From an uncultured Methanobrevibacter sp. (GTDB lineage: Archaea > Methanobacteriota > Methanobacteria > Methanobacteriales > Methanobacteriaceae): a stretch of 64,000 nt of DNA. The stretch is from positions 1 through 64,000 of the forward strand of contig ONJC01000005.1 of assembly GCA_900318035.1 (NCBI GenBank). The letters are read 5' to 3'. Within the stretch, counting starts at the first letter, position 1, and every line of letters starts with the position of its first letter. This document shows, piece after piece, positions 19,263-27,607 of this stretch. The position numbers and the translations under genes were made by a program. The notes under the pieces are model-generated. The model was not told where the DNA came from, did not search any database, and saw only the letters and a program-made list of their open reading frames with translations.

Positions 19263-20861
19263 ATGGATATTGATGAAAATATTTATAAAACTAATGGTTT
19301 TAGAATACTGGGTTTGGACATAACAAGTAAAAACAGAAAAATTGACAACAGAATTTCTAAAATCGACAGATATAGGGAGAGAAAAAATTTTAAGGACACT
19401 GAACCTTTAAAAGGGGTTTTTAAAAATTCAAACATGGATTTTTTATTGCCCGTTTCGCCCGAACCATCATATAATGAATATCAACAAGCAAAAAATAGAT
19501 TATCTAATGTAGAATCTCGATTAATTGATGAAATATTTTGGTTTTGGCCCAAATCTTTTGAAGATAATTTAGATGAAGAAATTGTAGGTTATTTAAAAGA
19601 ATCTAAATATAATAAAGCAATTTCATATTGGAATGATACATCTTCAACAAATACTATGAATATGACTTCAATTCACAATTTGGCCATATTATACCATGTT
19701 AGAGCAATGGATGGATTTATTGAAGGCAAAGGAAATAAAAATTTATTCGAAGATTTAGAATTAGCTTTAAATTACTGGTCCCAGATAATCGATTCAAATA
19801 AATTTAAGGATTTTGTTAAGCAAAGGGTTGCTTCTTTAAAAGATCCTAGATTGACTGAAGAGTTTGTTGATGAAACATTTGAGGAATTGCCATATAATTT
19901 ATTGAATATTAATTATTTATTTATTAAAAAACATCTGGATTCACCAACTGTTGGTAAAAGGAAGTTGGATTACATATCCAAATTCATAAATAGTATTCAA
20001 AATTCACCATTTGACAAATCAGTCACTACCAAAGTTTCTTCTAAAATAATCCATATTCTTGAAAATTTAATTAATGAAGACAGAGACTCATTTGCAAGAT
20101 CATTTGAAACAGCAGAGGATAATGAGAAATATGATTTATTATTCGCATATAGTGATGAAATAATGCCATACTTGTCAGTATTGTATGATTTGAAAAATGA
20201 CACATTTGCTAATAACTTATTAAATAATACCTGCCGATTCATTTATAATAAAATTCCAACTAAAGAAGCATTACTTTTTTTCAAATTACTAAATGAATCT
20301 CAATTCAATGATTTTATTGATCTTCTTAAATCATTAGAAGAAAAAACAACTGATTCAGGATTAAAAAGTCAAATAAATGAAGATATTTCTCTTTTAACCC
20401 ATATTAATGATGAAACTCCTGTTGAAACTGAAACAGAGACAAATGATGAAATTGAAAGCGTAAAAACCGAAGATATTGAAAATGTGGAAAATGAAGTATC
20501 TCAAACCACTGCAAATGTTGAAATATCCGTTAAAGATGGAAACAGCAATAACTTAATTAGTAATGTAACGTTTACCAATTCTGAAACTGGTGAAAAATAT
20601 GAATATAATACAAGTCTTTCAGGTTCTAATACTTTAAATAGTATTCCGATAGGCAGATACAGATATAAAGTAGAAAAACCAGGCTATGAAAACTATGAAA
20701 GCACAATAACCTTTGATGAAGGTCAGAATAGATTAGATATAAAACTTAATGAAATAAAAACTCAAACATCTGAATCCTCATATAATAAAAAATTCGTTAT
20801 TTTCGTAGCAGCCATAATTTTTGCATCATTAGCCTATTACGCCGCAACTAATTTATTATAA
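19263..20861 (+). CDS. J-like protein with a PEGA-like domain and C-terminal membrane anchor
   Basis: This protein has 532 residues. The N-terminus (NGFRILGLDITSKNRKIDNR, then a segment ending DEIFWFW near residue 99) resembles the degenerate DnaJ-like domains that sit beside bacterial Hsp70 paralogues. I see no HPD motif, so stimulation of Hsp70 by the standard route is uncertain. The middle is helical, perhaps TPR-like. Residues about 420-500 form a beta-rich PEGA/carboxypeptidase-regulatory-like domain (VEKPGYENYEST). The last 25 residues are one hydrophobic helix, so the protein is tail-anchored with the bulk in the cytoplasm. It would hold the chaperone complex at the membrane. Confidence 0.65.
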   Translation: MDIDENIYKTNGFRILGLDITSKNRKIDNRISKIDRYRERKNFKDTEPLKGVFKNSNMDFLLPVSPEPSYNEYQQAKNRLSNVESRLIDEIFWFWPKSFEDNLDEEIVGYLKESKYNKAISYWNDTSSTNTMNMTSIHNLAILYHVRAMDGFIEGKGNKNLFEDLELALNYWSQIIDSNKFKDFVKQRVASLKDPRLTEEFVDETFEELPYNLLNINYLFIKKHLDSPTVGKRKLDYISKFINSIQNSPFDKSVTTKVSSKIIHILENLINEDRDSFARSFETAEDNEKYDLLFAYSDEIMPYLSVLYDLKNDTFANNLLNNTCRFIYNKIPTKEALLFFKLLNESQFNDFIDLLKSLEEKTTDSGLKSQINEDISLLTHINDETPVETETETNDEIESVKTEDIENVENEVSQTTANVEISVKDGNSNNLISNVTFTNSETGEKYEYNTSLSGSNTLNSIPIGRYRYKVEKPGYENYESTITFDEGQNRLDIKLNEIKTQTSESSYNKKFVIFVAAIIFASLAYYAATNLL

Positions 20862-20879
20862 TTTACAGGAGTGTTAATT

Positions 20880-21689
20880 ATGAGTGAAAATCCTCTTAAT
20901 TCTGTTAAAGGAATATTTAATAGAAATCCAAAGCAAAACAATAAAAAAAACAATAAGGTTTTACATGCTGAAAAACACAGACCTAATTTAAAAAATCAAA
21001 ATGTAAATCTGAAAAATAAAAATGTAAAATTAAATCCTAAACAGATAAAAAAAGTAAAACAGATGCAAGCTAATCCAAATACTGGTGAATTATCCGAAAT
21101 GGATGCAGTGCTGATGAAACGTATGCGAGAAATTGAAAATGTTGTCGGCAAACTTGTTGCAGACATTCAATACCTGGATTCAAAAAATCCTGCCGTTTCA
21201 TCAAAAATGACAGGAATGTTAATTGAAATGATAACTAATCTTTGGGTAATAGGAAACATAGCAATTAATTATCAGGAAAACAATCAACTGACCATTTTAG
21301 ATAATTATTTATCAAATCAAGAGCAAAAATTATTAAAATTTATGGAAAATCCGAAGGCAGATGCTTTAAAAATTAAAAATGATTTGAATGAAATAAAAAT
21401 GTGTAAAAAGATTGTTAATGATTCATTGCGCCCAATAAACTCTACAGTTGAATATTATAATATTTTAATGTCCAAATTGTCAAATTGGGGATTTGAAATT
21501 AAAAATCCGATAGGTCAAAAGTATGATGCACATATGGACATTGATGTTTTAGCTTTTGAAGATGCAAATCCCAATTATAAAGAACCTACTATTACAGAAA
21601 CTAAAAAACCTGAAATTTATTTCAATAATAAAAAAATTTTAAAAGCACAAGTTGTTGTAACAAGAGCTGGTGCAATAAATAAAGATTAA
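20880..21689 (+). CDS. GrpE-like nucleotide exchange factor (divergent)
   Basis: A soluble protein of about 269 residues. The first 60 are lysine/asparagine rich and probably disordered. The middle is helical. The C-terminal region has LSNWGFEIKNPIGQKYDAH and later a KILKAQVVV strand, which match the layout of the GrpE beta domain (G..FDP..HEAV and the final LRPA-V-V strand). The gene directly before an Hsp70 supports a nucleotide-exchange role, but similarity is weak. The start is ATG 20880, behind AGGAGTG, rather than the GTG nine bases upstream. Confidence 0.6.
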   Translation: MSENPLNSVKGIFNRNPKQNNKKNNKVLHAEKHRPNLKNQNVNLKNKNVKLNPKQIKKVKQMQANPNTGELSEMDAVLMKRMREIENVVGKLVADIQYLDSKNPAVSSKMTGMLIEMITNLWVIGNIAINYQENNQLTILDNYLSNQEQKLLKFMENPKADALKIKNDLNEIKMCKKIVNDSLRPINSTVEYYNILMSKLSNWGFEIKNPIGQKYDAHMDIDVLAFEDANPNYKEPTITETKKPEIYFNNKKILKAQVVVTRAGAINKD

Positions 21690-21703
21690 AATGGTGAAAC
21701 AAC

Positions 21704-24211
21704 ATGTCAAACAACTCCGAAGAATTTAGAACAAAAACTGTAGATTTTGGAATTGATTTAGGAACAACAACTTCTATTATTGCTCACTGTGAAGGAAATG
21801 ATACTCCAATTATTCCTAATTTAATCAGTAATAGAAACTTTACTCCATCCGCAGTTGCTATTGATGAAGATGGCAATGCCCTTGTTGGTGAAGCAGGTAA
21901 AAGACAAACCTTATTTGATCCGGATAATGCAGCCGCCGAATTTAAACTTAATATGGGTATGAATAAAAAATATTTCTTCAAAGATTCAGGAAAGGAAATG
22001 TTACCTGAAGAATTATCTGCTGAAGTCTTAAAAGACTTGAAGAATTCTGTTTATAAACAATTAGACATGAAAGTTAACTCCGCTGTAATTACTGTCCCGG
22101 CTGATTTTGGACCTATTCAAAATAAAGCAACAAAAAAAGCTGCTGAACTTGCAGGATTTAAATTTACTCCGATTATAATGGAACCTGTTGCAGCAGCTTA
22201 TGCATATTCTAATGCATCCAATGAAAATGGTACCTGGCTAATTTATGATTTGGGTGGAGGTACTTTTGATGTGTCTATTGTTAAATTAGAAGATGAAGAA
22301 TTTGAAAATTTAGCCCATTCCGGTGATGAACATCTAGGTGGAAATTTAATTGATTGGGACATAGTTTATAAGATTTTTGCAAAAAAAGTTTCTGATGATT
22401 TAGGTCTTGATGATTTCAATAAAAAGAATGTAGACAAATATAGAAAAGCATTTGCTAAACTTAAAGGTGCTGCTGAAGAGGCTAAAAAAGATTTATCCGG
22501 AACTGATAAGGCAAAAATTTTTGTTGATAGTTTATTAGTCCATGATAATGAACTTTATGATTTCAAGTATACTTTAACAAAAGAAGAACTTGAAGAAATT
22601 ATGCAATCCTACATTAAAAGAACAATCAATCATTGTAACGATGCAATGAAAAAAGCTAAATTGACAACAAATGACATTGATTATATTATTCTTGTTGGAG
22701 GCTCAACTCTCAGTCCGGTAATACGTGAAAGTCTTGAAAAAACATTCAATATTCCTTTAAAATATGATATCGACCCAACTACAGTTGTTGCAAGAGGAGC
22801 AGCACTATTTGCAGGAACTATCCCTGACCCACATATTGAAATTCCATCAGGCAAGTTTGGATTGAAATTAGATTATGTTGCTACAGGACCACTTGATGAA
22901 GAATTTTTTGTTTCAGGTGAAGTTTTATCTGATAAAGTCGATGATTTTTCAGGTTTTGCTATTGAAGCAATAAATATCAAAACTAAAAGGAGCACCGGAA
23001 AAATTTCAGTTGAAGATGATGGCTTTTTTGAATTTGAGTTAATGCCTGAAGATGAAACAAACAGGTATTCAATTAGTTTATATGATTCTAGTGGAAGTTT
23101 GGTTGAGCTGGATGAAAATTCCGCTAATGCCATTGAATACACTGTAGGATTTGAACAACAAATTATTTTACCACACACATTAGGCCTGGGATTATATGAT
23201 GATACATTATTTATTTTAGCTAAAGAAGGGTCACGTTTACCTTATCATAATATGTCACCGTTTAAAACAACTGCAGAGGTTACAAAAGATGATGAAAATA
23301 GTTTTATATCAATGCCATTGTATAATGGTACTGCAAAAGTGGCATCCAACAATGAAAAAGTTGGAGAATTGTTGATATCCGGTGCAGATGTTCGAAAAAC
23401 TATTTTGAAAGGCAGTGAAATCACTATTACAGTAGACATTGACAAGTCAAGAGTCATGACGTTTGATGTTAATGTTTTAGATATTGGTCAGACATTTGAT
23501 TTTGAAATTGATCCAAGTATTCAAAAATTCACTTTTGATGAGGTAAATAACAAATTTATCAAGGCCAAAAGTGATTATGAAAGTATTAAATTAAAATGCA
23601 GTACTGAAAACATTAATGAAGAAATTGAATCATATTTAGCACAAATTGAAGAAGAAAATATCATAGAAAATATTAATGGATTCTTAGAAAGTGCAGAAAA
23701 TGATGAAGGTGCCCTTAATCAAGCAAATAAACTTATTAACAAATTAAATGAAATTTTAAATAACATAACTAAGTATTTTGATAATAAAAGTGAAATTGAA
23801 GAAGTTTTAAATCTTCGGGAAGAAGTTAGGGATTTGGTTAATGCTAATGGAACTAAAGAAGAAGAAGATGAATTTGAAAACCTTTCAAGACAATTAGATG
23901 AAGCTATAGAAAATGAAGATTCCTTTAAAATAGATCAAATTAAAAATTCTTTATTAGGACTTAAAGCCAGTTGTATTGATGATCCTGTTGAGGAACTTAA
24001 AAAAGCATTGTTGTATTTGATGATGTTTGCCGAATATCGAGATGAAGATGCATCATTAGTCAGTGATTTAAAACAGCAAGCAAGTGATGCTTTAAATAAT
24101 GATGATGTTCCTCAAATGGCAAATGTTGCGCAAAAACTAATGAATCTTGCAATAATAGATAATGGAGGTGAACCTCCTTTCGGAGGCAGAGGAGGAGTAG
24201 ATGAATTATAA
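21704..24211 (+). CDS. Divergent Hsp70 family chaperone
   Basis: This protein has 835 residues, about 200 longer than DnaK. The actin-like ATPase motifs are intact: GIDLGTTTS (16-24), YDLGGGTFD (about 181-189) and LVGGST (about 330-335). The substrate domain is poorly conserved and is followed by an extra acidic coiled-coil region (about 600-800) and a glycine-rich tail GGEPPFGGRGG. It does not end in the EEVD-like or acidic tail of the housekeeping protein. Neighbouring GrpE-like and J-like genes suggest a dedicated Hsp70 cycle distinct from the general DnaK system. The ribosome binding site is GGTG. Confidence 0.9.
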   Translation: MSNNSEEFRTKTVDFGIDLGTTTSIIAHCEGNDTPIIPNLISNRNFTPSAVAIDEDGNALVGEAGKRQTLFDPDNAAAEFKLNMGMNKKYFFKDSGKEMLPEELSAEVLKDLKNSVYKQLDMKVNSAVITVPADFGPIQNKATKKAAELAGFKFTPIIMEPVAAAYAYSNASNENGTWLIYDLGGGTFDVSIVKLEDEEFENLAHSGDEHLGGNLIDWDIVYKIFAKKVSDDLGLDDFNKKNVDKYRKAFAKLKGAAEEAKKDLSGTDKAKIFVDSLLVHDNELYDFKYTLTKEELEEIMQSYIKRTINHCNDAMKKAKLTTNDIDYIILVGGSTLSPVIRESLEKTFNIPLKYDIDPTTVVARGAALFAGTIPDPHIEIPSGKFGLKLDYVATGPLDEEFFVSGEVLSDKVDDFSGFAIEAINIKTKRSTGKISVEDDGFFEFELMPEDETNRYSISLYDSSGSLVELDENSANAIEYTVGFEQQIILPHTLGLGLYDDTLFILAKEGSRLPYHNMSPFKTTAEVTKDDENSFISMPLYNGTAKVASNNEKVGELLISGADVRKTILKGSEITITVDIDKSRVMTFDVNVLDIGQTFDFEIDPSIQKFTFDEVNNKFIKAKSDYESIKLKCSTENINEEIESYLAQIEEENIIENINGFLESAENDEGALNQANKLINKLNEILNNITKYFDNKSEIEEVLNLREEVRDLVNANGTKEEEDEFENLSRQLDEAIENEDSFKIDQIKNSLLGLKASCIDDPVEELKKALLYLMMFAEYRDEDASLVSDLKQQASDALNNDDVPQMANVAQKLMNLAIIDNGGEPPFGGRGGVDEL

Positions 24212-24229
24212 AATAAACACTTTATTTTA
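24209..24229 (+). terminator. Intra-operon hairpin starting at the hsp70 stop codon
   Basis: TAAAATAAA (24209-24217) and TTTATTTTA (24221-24229) form a perfect nine-base stem with a three-base loop, starting exactly at the TAA stop. No T-tract follows; a GAGG ribosome binding site for the next gene comes 3 bases later. It could be a partial terminator or processing site that lowers expression of the phosphatase and later genes. Confidence 0.4.
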
Positions 24230-24244
24230 ATTCCGAGGATTTGT

Positions 24245-25009
24245 ATGATTGAAGATAAATTTATTCAATTACCTGCAAAAGGCCGCTTATTAATCGTGAC
24301 TGATTTGCATGGAGATTTGCAAGATTATGAAAAATATATTGATTTATGGGACTGTGATAATCCAGAAAATCATTTAGTTTTCGTAGGAGACTTTATTCAT
24401 TCCACTGATGAGAATGATGGTTCTATAGAAATAATAGATGATGTAATTGATAAATTTAATAAATATCCTAATTTCCATCCACTTTTAGGCAATCATGAAT
24501 GGAGCCATATTGCTGGAAGTCCTGTTTTTAAGGGATTTAACAATCAGACACAGGATTTTGAAGATTTGATAATACAAAAAAAAGGTTCTCTTGAACCATA
24601 TTTGTCAGATTATATTGAATTTTTCAAATCCATGCCTTTTTTTGTTCAGACAGAAAACGGACTGTTTATATCCCATACAGGACCTTCAAGATTTATCTAT
24701 GGCATGAATTCATTTTATAGTATTTTCAATAATGATTTCAATAATGCCATTTTGCATGACTTTTTATGGAATCGTTATGGTAATGATTATTTAATGGAAG
24801 ATGTTGATAATTTTTTAAGCATTATCAAATCTAAATGTATGGTTGTCGGCCATACCGTTGTTGATGGATATTTTGAGTATGGTAATCAATTAATTTTATC
24901 ATCTAGCTTTGGTTCGTATAATAAAGCTTATCTGGATATTGATTTATCAGTACCTATAAACAATATGGAAAATTTAATAGACAATATAAAATTTATTCAA
25001 GGCGAATGA
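24245..25009 (+). CDS. PPP-type Ser/Thr phosphatase (calcineurin-like)
   Basis: A 254-residue protein with the binuclear-metal motifs of PPP phosphatases: DLHGD (20-24), GDFIH (48-52, in place of the usual GDxVDRG), GNHE (82-85) and MVVGHT near residue 200. Size and motif order match bacterial and archaeal PrpA/PP1-like protein phosphatases better than nucleases of the same superfamily. Beside a Hanks kinase it is the natural antagonist, reversing phosphorylation of the chaperone proteins (inference). The ribosome binding site is GAGG; the gap to the next gene is 10 bases. Confidence 0.82.
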   Translation: MIEDKFIQLPAKGRLLIVTDLHGDLQDYEKYIDLWDCDNPENHLVFVGDFIHSTDENDGSIEIIDDVIDKFNKYPNFHPLLGNHEWSHIAGSPVFKGFNNQTQDFEDLIIQKKGSLEPYLSDYIEFFKSMPFFVQTENGLFISHTGPSRFIYGMNSFYSIFNNDFNNAILHDFLWNRYGNDYLMEDVDNFLSIIKSKCMVVGHTVVDGYFEYGNQLILSSSFGSYNKAYLDIDLSVPINNMENLIDNIKFIQGE

Positions 25010-25019
25010 GGTGTAAAAT

Positions 25020-25361
25020 ATGAATTTAACTGATTTTAATAAGACTATGGGAATGCAATCCCTGTTCGGTGCAATTGTTATGTTTATTATAGCTATATTC
25101 TTAAGATGCTATAGTGTAGCATATTTTGGAATTGGCTCTGATATCAGTTCGCTAATCTGCTGCGTACTGGGTGGAGTGACATTAATCATCGCTTTTGATT
25201 ATTATAACAACGGAGCGGTAGAAAGACCATTTGGACTTATCCCATTATATCTGACAGGGATTATACTGGGAGCAATTATCTACTATTTGGTAATTGCAAA
25301 TATTCCGCTGGATTTCCTGACACAGGTTCAAAGTTTTTTAAGAATTGAAGCGGTGAGATAA
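25020..25361 (+). CDS. Small membrane protein of the chaperone operon
   Basis: A 113-residue protein with three to four hydrophobic helices (about 15-33, 40-60, 70-92) and a short amphipathic end. GAGGTG precedes the ATG. It does not align obviously with the two flanking small membrane proteins. Position between the phosphatase and the metalloprotease genes suggests a membrane part of the same system. Family unknown. Confidence 0.65.
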   Translation: MNLTDFNKTMGMQSLFGAIVMFIIAIFLRCYSVAYFGIGSDISSLICCVLGGVTLIIAFDYYNNGAVERPFGLIPLYLTGIILGAIIYYLVIANIPLDFLTQVQSFLRIEAVR

Positions 25362-25390
25362 ATTTAATTTTATCTTTTTTTGGTGAGAAT

Positions 25391-26743
25391 ATGGACAATG
25401 AATCATTATTTAAACGAGCTATCCGGCATATGGACTCTAAAAATTATGCAAGGGCTATTGATTATTTTAAGGTTATTCTTTCAGAAGATAAAAATAATGA
25501 TGATGTTTGGGTATTATTAGGGTTATGTCAAACTAAAGCAGATGAATTTGACAAGGCATATATGTCATTTAACAATGCTTTGAAAATAAACAGCAAAAAT
25601 TCATTTGCCTGGAGCGGGAAGGCATATTTGCTATTTTTAGCAGGCAAATATGAAAAAGCTTTACTTTATTGTGATTTTGCCTTAAATTTTTGCCGTGAAA
25701 ATGAAATGGCATTGATGATTAAGAAAAATATAGGAGATGTTGAAAACAGTGCCTATAAAAAAGATTTCCCACATGAGAAATTTGACATTGACAACATTTT
25801 AAACTCATTTAAAAGTCATAAACATGGCTCCGGTGATTTTGATTTCGTTGATTTAAATAAAAATGAAGGTCCCACAACAGTTTCAGATTTAAATGAATTT
25901 GAAAATATATTCACTAAAAAAAGAATTAAATTATTAAAAGACAATCCTTTAACTGTTGATGAGTACAATAACATATTAAACAGAATTAAACAGGCAGGAT
26001 TAACCAATTTTAATGAGATGATTGAGGAGCACAATATAGATCTCTCAGAAATTAGTATTTTTAAAAAAATCAGCCTAATGGCTTTATCTTATACAGATAT
26101 TGAGTATAAAACCAAAGGAGCCGAACATGGCAGCTTTGCATTTAATGTCATTCGGGTTGACGATAGGTTGGATGAATCAAATCAGATTTCAACTCTCATT
26201 CACGAATTGGCACACTATATCTTTAATGAAATATTTACACAATCGTTGATGTATATCTGGAACAGTGATAAAACAGATGCTATCGAAGCCATTTCCATCT
26301 ATTCAATTTCCAGAAGCAAATCGTATAAATTAATGAACGAATATTGTGCCCATACAGTTCAGGGAAGGTTTTTGCCATTCGGATATCAAAACTATGGATC
26401 ATTTAATATGTTACTTAAGGGATTTGACCCTAAAAAGGATAAAAAGAGAGTCAAAACTTATTTAAAATTGGGAAATAGTTTTGCTGAAGACATAATTTTA
26501 ATTTTAGAGAAATTTATTTCTAAAAATTGGAGAAGTGAAATTAAGGAACAATTTAAAAAAGATTTCACAAATCCTCCTAATTATGATGGCATTTTATTAG
26601 AAACAAAGAAGACCGTTCCAGCAGAAGATATTGTGAAAACCATTAATAAAATTTTGACAAAAGGACTCATCAATATAATTGAAAATGATGATGTTGAAAT
26701 CATCCAGAAGTATAAAAAAGAATATGAAAAACTATCTCATTAA
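25391..26743 (+). CDS. TPR protein with an HExxH metalloprotease-like domain
   Basis: This protein has 450 residues. Residues about 5-115 are tetratricopeptide repeats (NDDVWVLLGLCQTKADEFDK and two further units). The second half contains HELAH at 271-275 and, further on, EYCAH near residue 317, which together could supply two histidines and a glutamate for zinc. It therefore looks like a zincin-type peptidase, although no named family is recognised. TPRs could dock onto chaperone or kinase. It is the last gene of the run before a 138-base spacer. A catalytic role is likely from the motif but not certain. Confidence 0.65.
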   Translation: MDNESLFKRAIRHMDSKNYARAIDYFKVILSEDKNNDDVWVLLGLCQTKADEFDKAYMSFNNALKINSKNSFAWSGKAYLLFLAGKYEKALLYCDFALNFCRENEMALMIKKNIGDVENSAYKKDFPHEKFDIDNILNSFKSHKHGSGDFDFVDLNKNEGPTTVSDLNEFENIFTKKRIKLLKDNPLTVDEYNNILNRIKQAGLTNFNEMIEEHNIDLSEISIFKKISLMALSYTDIEYKTKGAEHGSFAFNVIRVDDRLDESNQISTLIHELAHYIFNEIFTQSLMYIWNSDKTDAIEAISIYSISRSKSYKLMNEYCAHTVQGRFLPFGYQNYGSFNMLLKGFDPKKDKKRVKTYLKLGNSFAEDIILILEKFISKNWRSEIKEQFKKDFTNPPNYDGILLETKKTVPAEDIVKTINKILTKGLINIIENDDVEIIQKYKKEYEKLSH

Positions 26744-26881
26744 CTTATTGAAAGGTTTGACAATAGTGATTTTGATTAAAAATATGAACATTTAACTTAA
26801 TTTTTATATAACCTAAATATTATGCTTTATATCACTTTTATACTAGTAATAACATAATCATAATAAAAAAGGGGGCAAAAT

Positions 26882-27268
26882 ATGTCAAATGCATCAAGTG
26901 CAGTAGTTAGAATTGTCATAACACAAATAATAGCAATAATCGGTGGATTAATCTTAGGTGCAATAGCTCATTTCCTATTTGGAGATTGGGGGTTAGCAAT
27001 ATTTGTTGTATATATCCTATTGGGTTTTGCTTCTGGAGGACCAACAATTACAGATATCAGTTCCGCTTCTGTTTTAATCATTAGTTCAATCATTAGTTCA
27101 ATTCTTGTTTTCCTGATAATGAGTAAGTTATTAGTGATTGCTTTCGGTCCCGCATTTACCTATTCAACATCTGTTGCAGGTTTAAGTCCGACCATTACAG
27201 GCATATTAATTACAATAGTATTAGGATTAATTTCAACACACATGGTTAAATTTTTAAATAATGTTTAA
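26882..27268 (+). CDS. Small membrane protein, paralogue of the one at 14893
   Basis: A 128-residue protein with four hydrophobic helices. A shared pattern of FG, then YS, then GLxPxxTG and LIS links it to the protein at 14893-15255. A strong AAGGGGG ribosome binding site and AT-rich TATA-like sequences in the 138-base spacer suggest its own promoter. A decayed copy of its 3' end follows at 27305-27436, so this gene type is prone to duplication. Function unknown. Confidence 0.65.
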   Translation: MSNASSAVVRIVITQIIAIIGGLILGAIAHFLFGDWGLAIFVVYILLGFASGGPTITDISSASVLIISSIISSILVFLIMSKLLVIAFGPAFTYSTSVAGLSPTITGILITIVLGLISTHMVKFLNNV

Positions 27269-27304
27269 TATTCCTAATATTTTTTTATTTTCTTACACCA
27301 TCAT

Positions 27305-27436
27305 TTCAACATCTGTTGTCTTTTAAGTTCTACCCCTACCGACATATTATTACACCGATATCATGATTAAGTTCAACATTCATAGTTAAATTATTAAATA
27401 ATGTTTAAATATTCCTTATATTTTTTATTATCATAC
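27305..27436 (+). pseudogene. Decayed tandem copy of the 3' end of the small membrane gene
   Basis: The stretch matches 27163-27296 from TCAACATCTGTTG through GTTAAATT.TTAAATAATG to the AT-rich sequence after the stop, with scattered substitutions and frame-disrupting changes. It is a partial tandem duplication in an intergenic stretch of 339 bases (27269-27607) that otherwise holds only promoter-like sequence for the next gene. Confidence 0.65.
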
Positions 27437-27511
27437 ATTAACGGCATTTTTGTAAAATAAAGATTACATATTATTTTTTTCAAAAAATCGTTAATTCAAA
27501 TCAATTATTTT

Positions 27512-27562
27512 ATATAGTACATTTTAGAAAATAAATTTAGGTAAAATCGTTATGTACTATAA
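27512..27562 (+). promoter_or_regulatory. Inverted repeat upstream of the orphan gene
   Basis: TATAGTACA (27513-27521) and TGTACTATA (27553-27561) are perfect inverted nonamers 31 bases apart, and each overlaps a TATA-like sequence. They lie 47-95 bases before the ATG at 27608. They could be a looped operator or a long stem in the leader. Confidence 0.4.
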
Positions 27563-27607
27563 TATTTTTTTAGGGCAACTTTTTTCCTATAGTTAGTTGG
27601 GATTCTC

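Noticed and set aside
15314-26743. Type VI secretion cluster
   Set aside because: Hsp100, kinase and phosphatase are reminiscent, but no sheath, baseplate, tube or membrane-complex genes are present.
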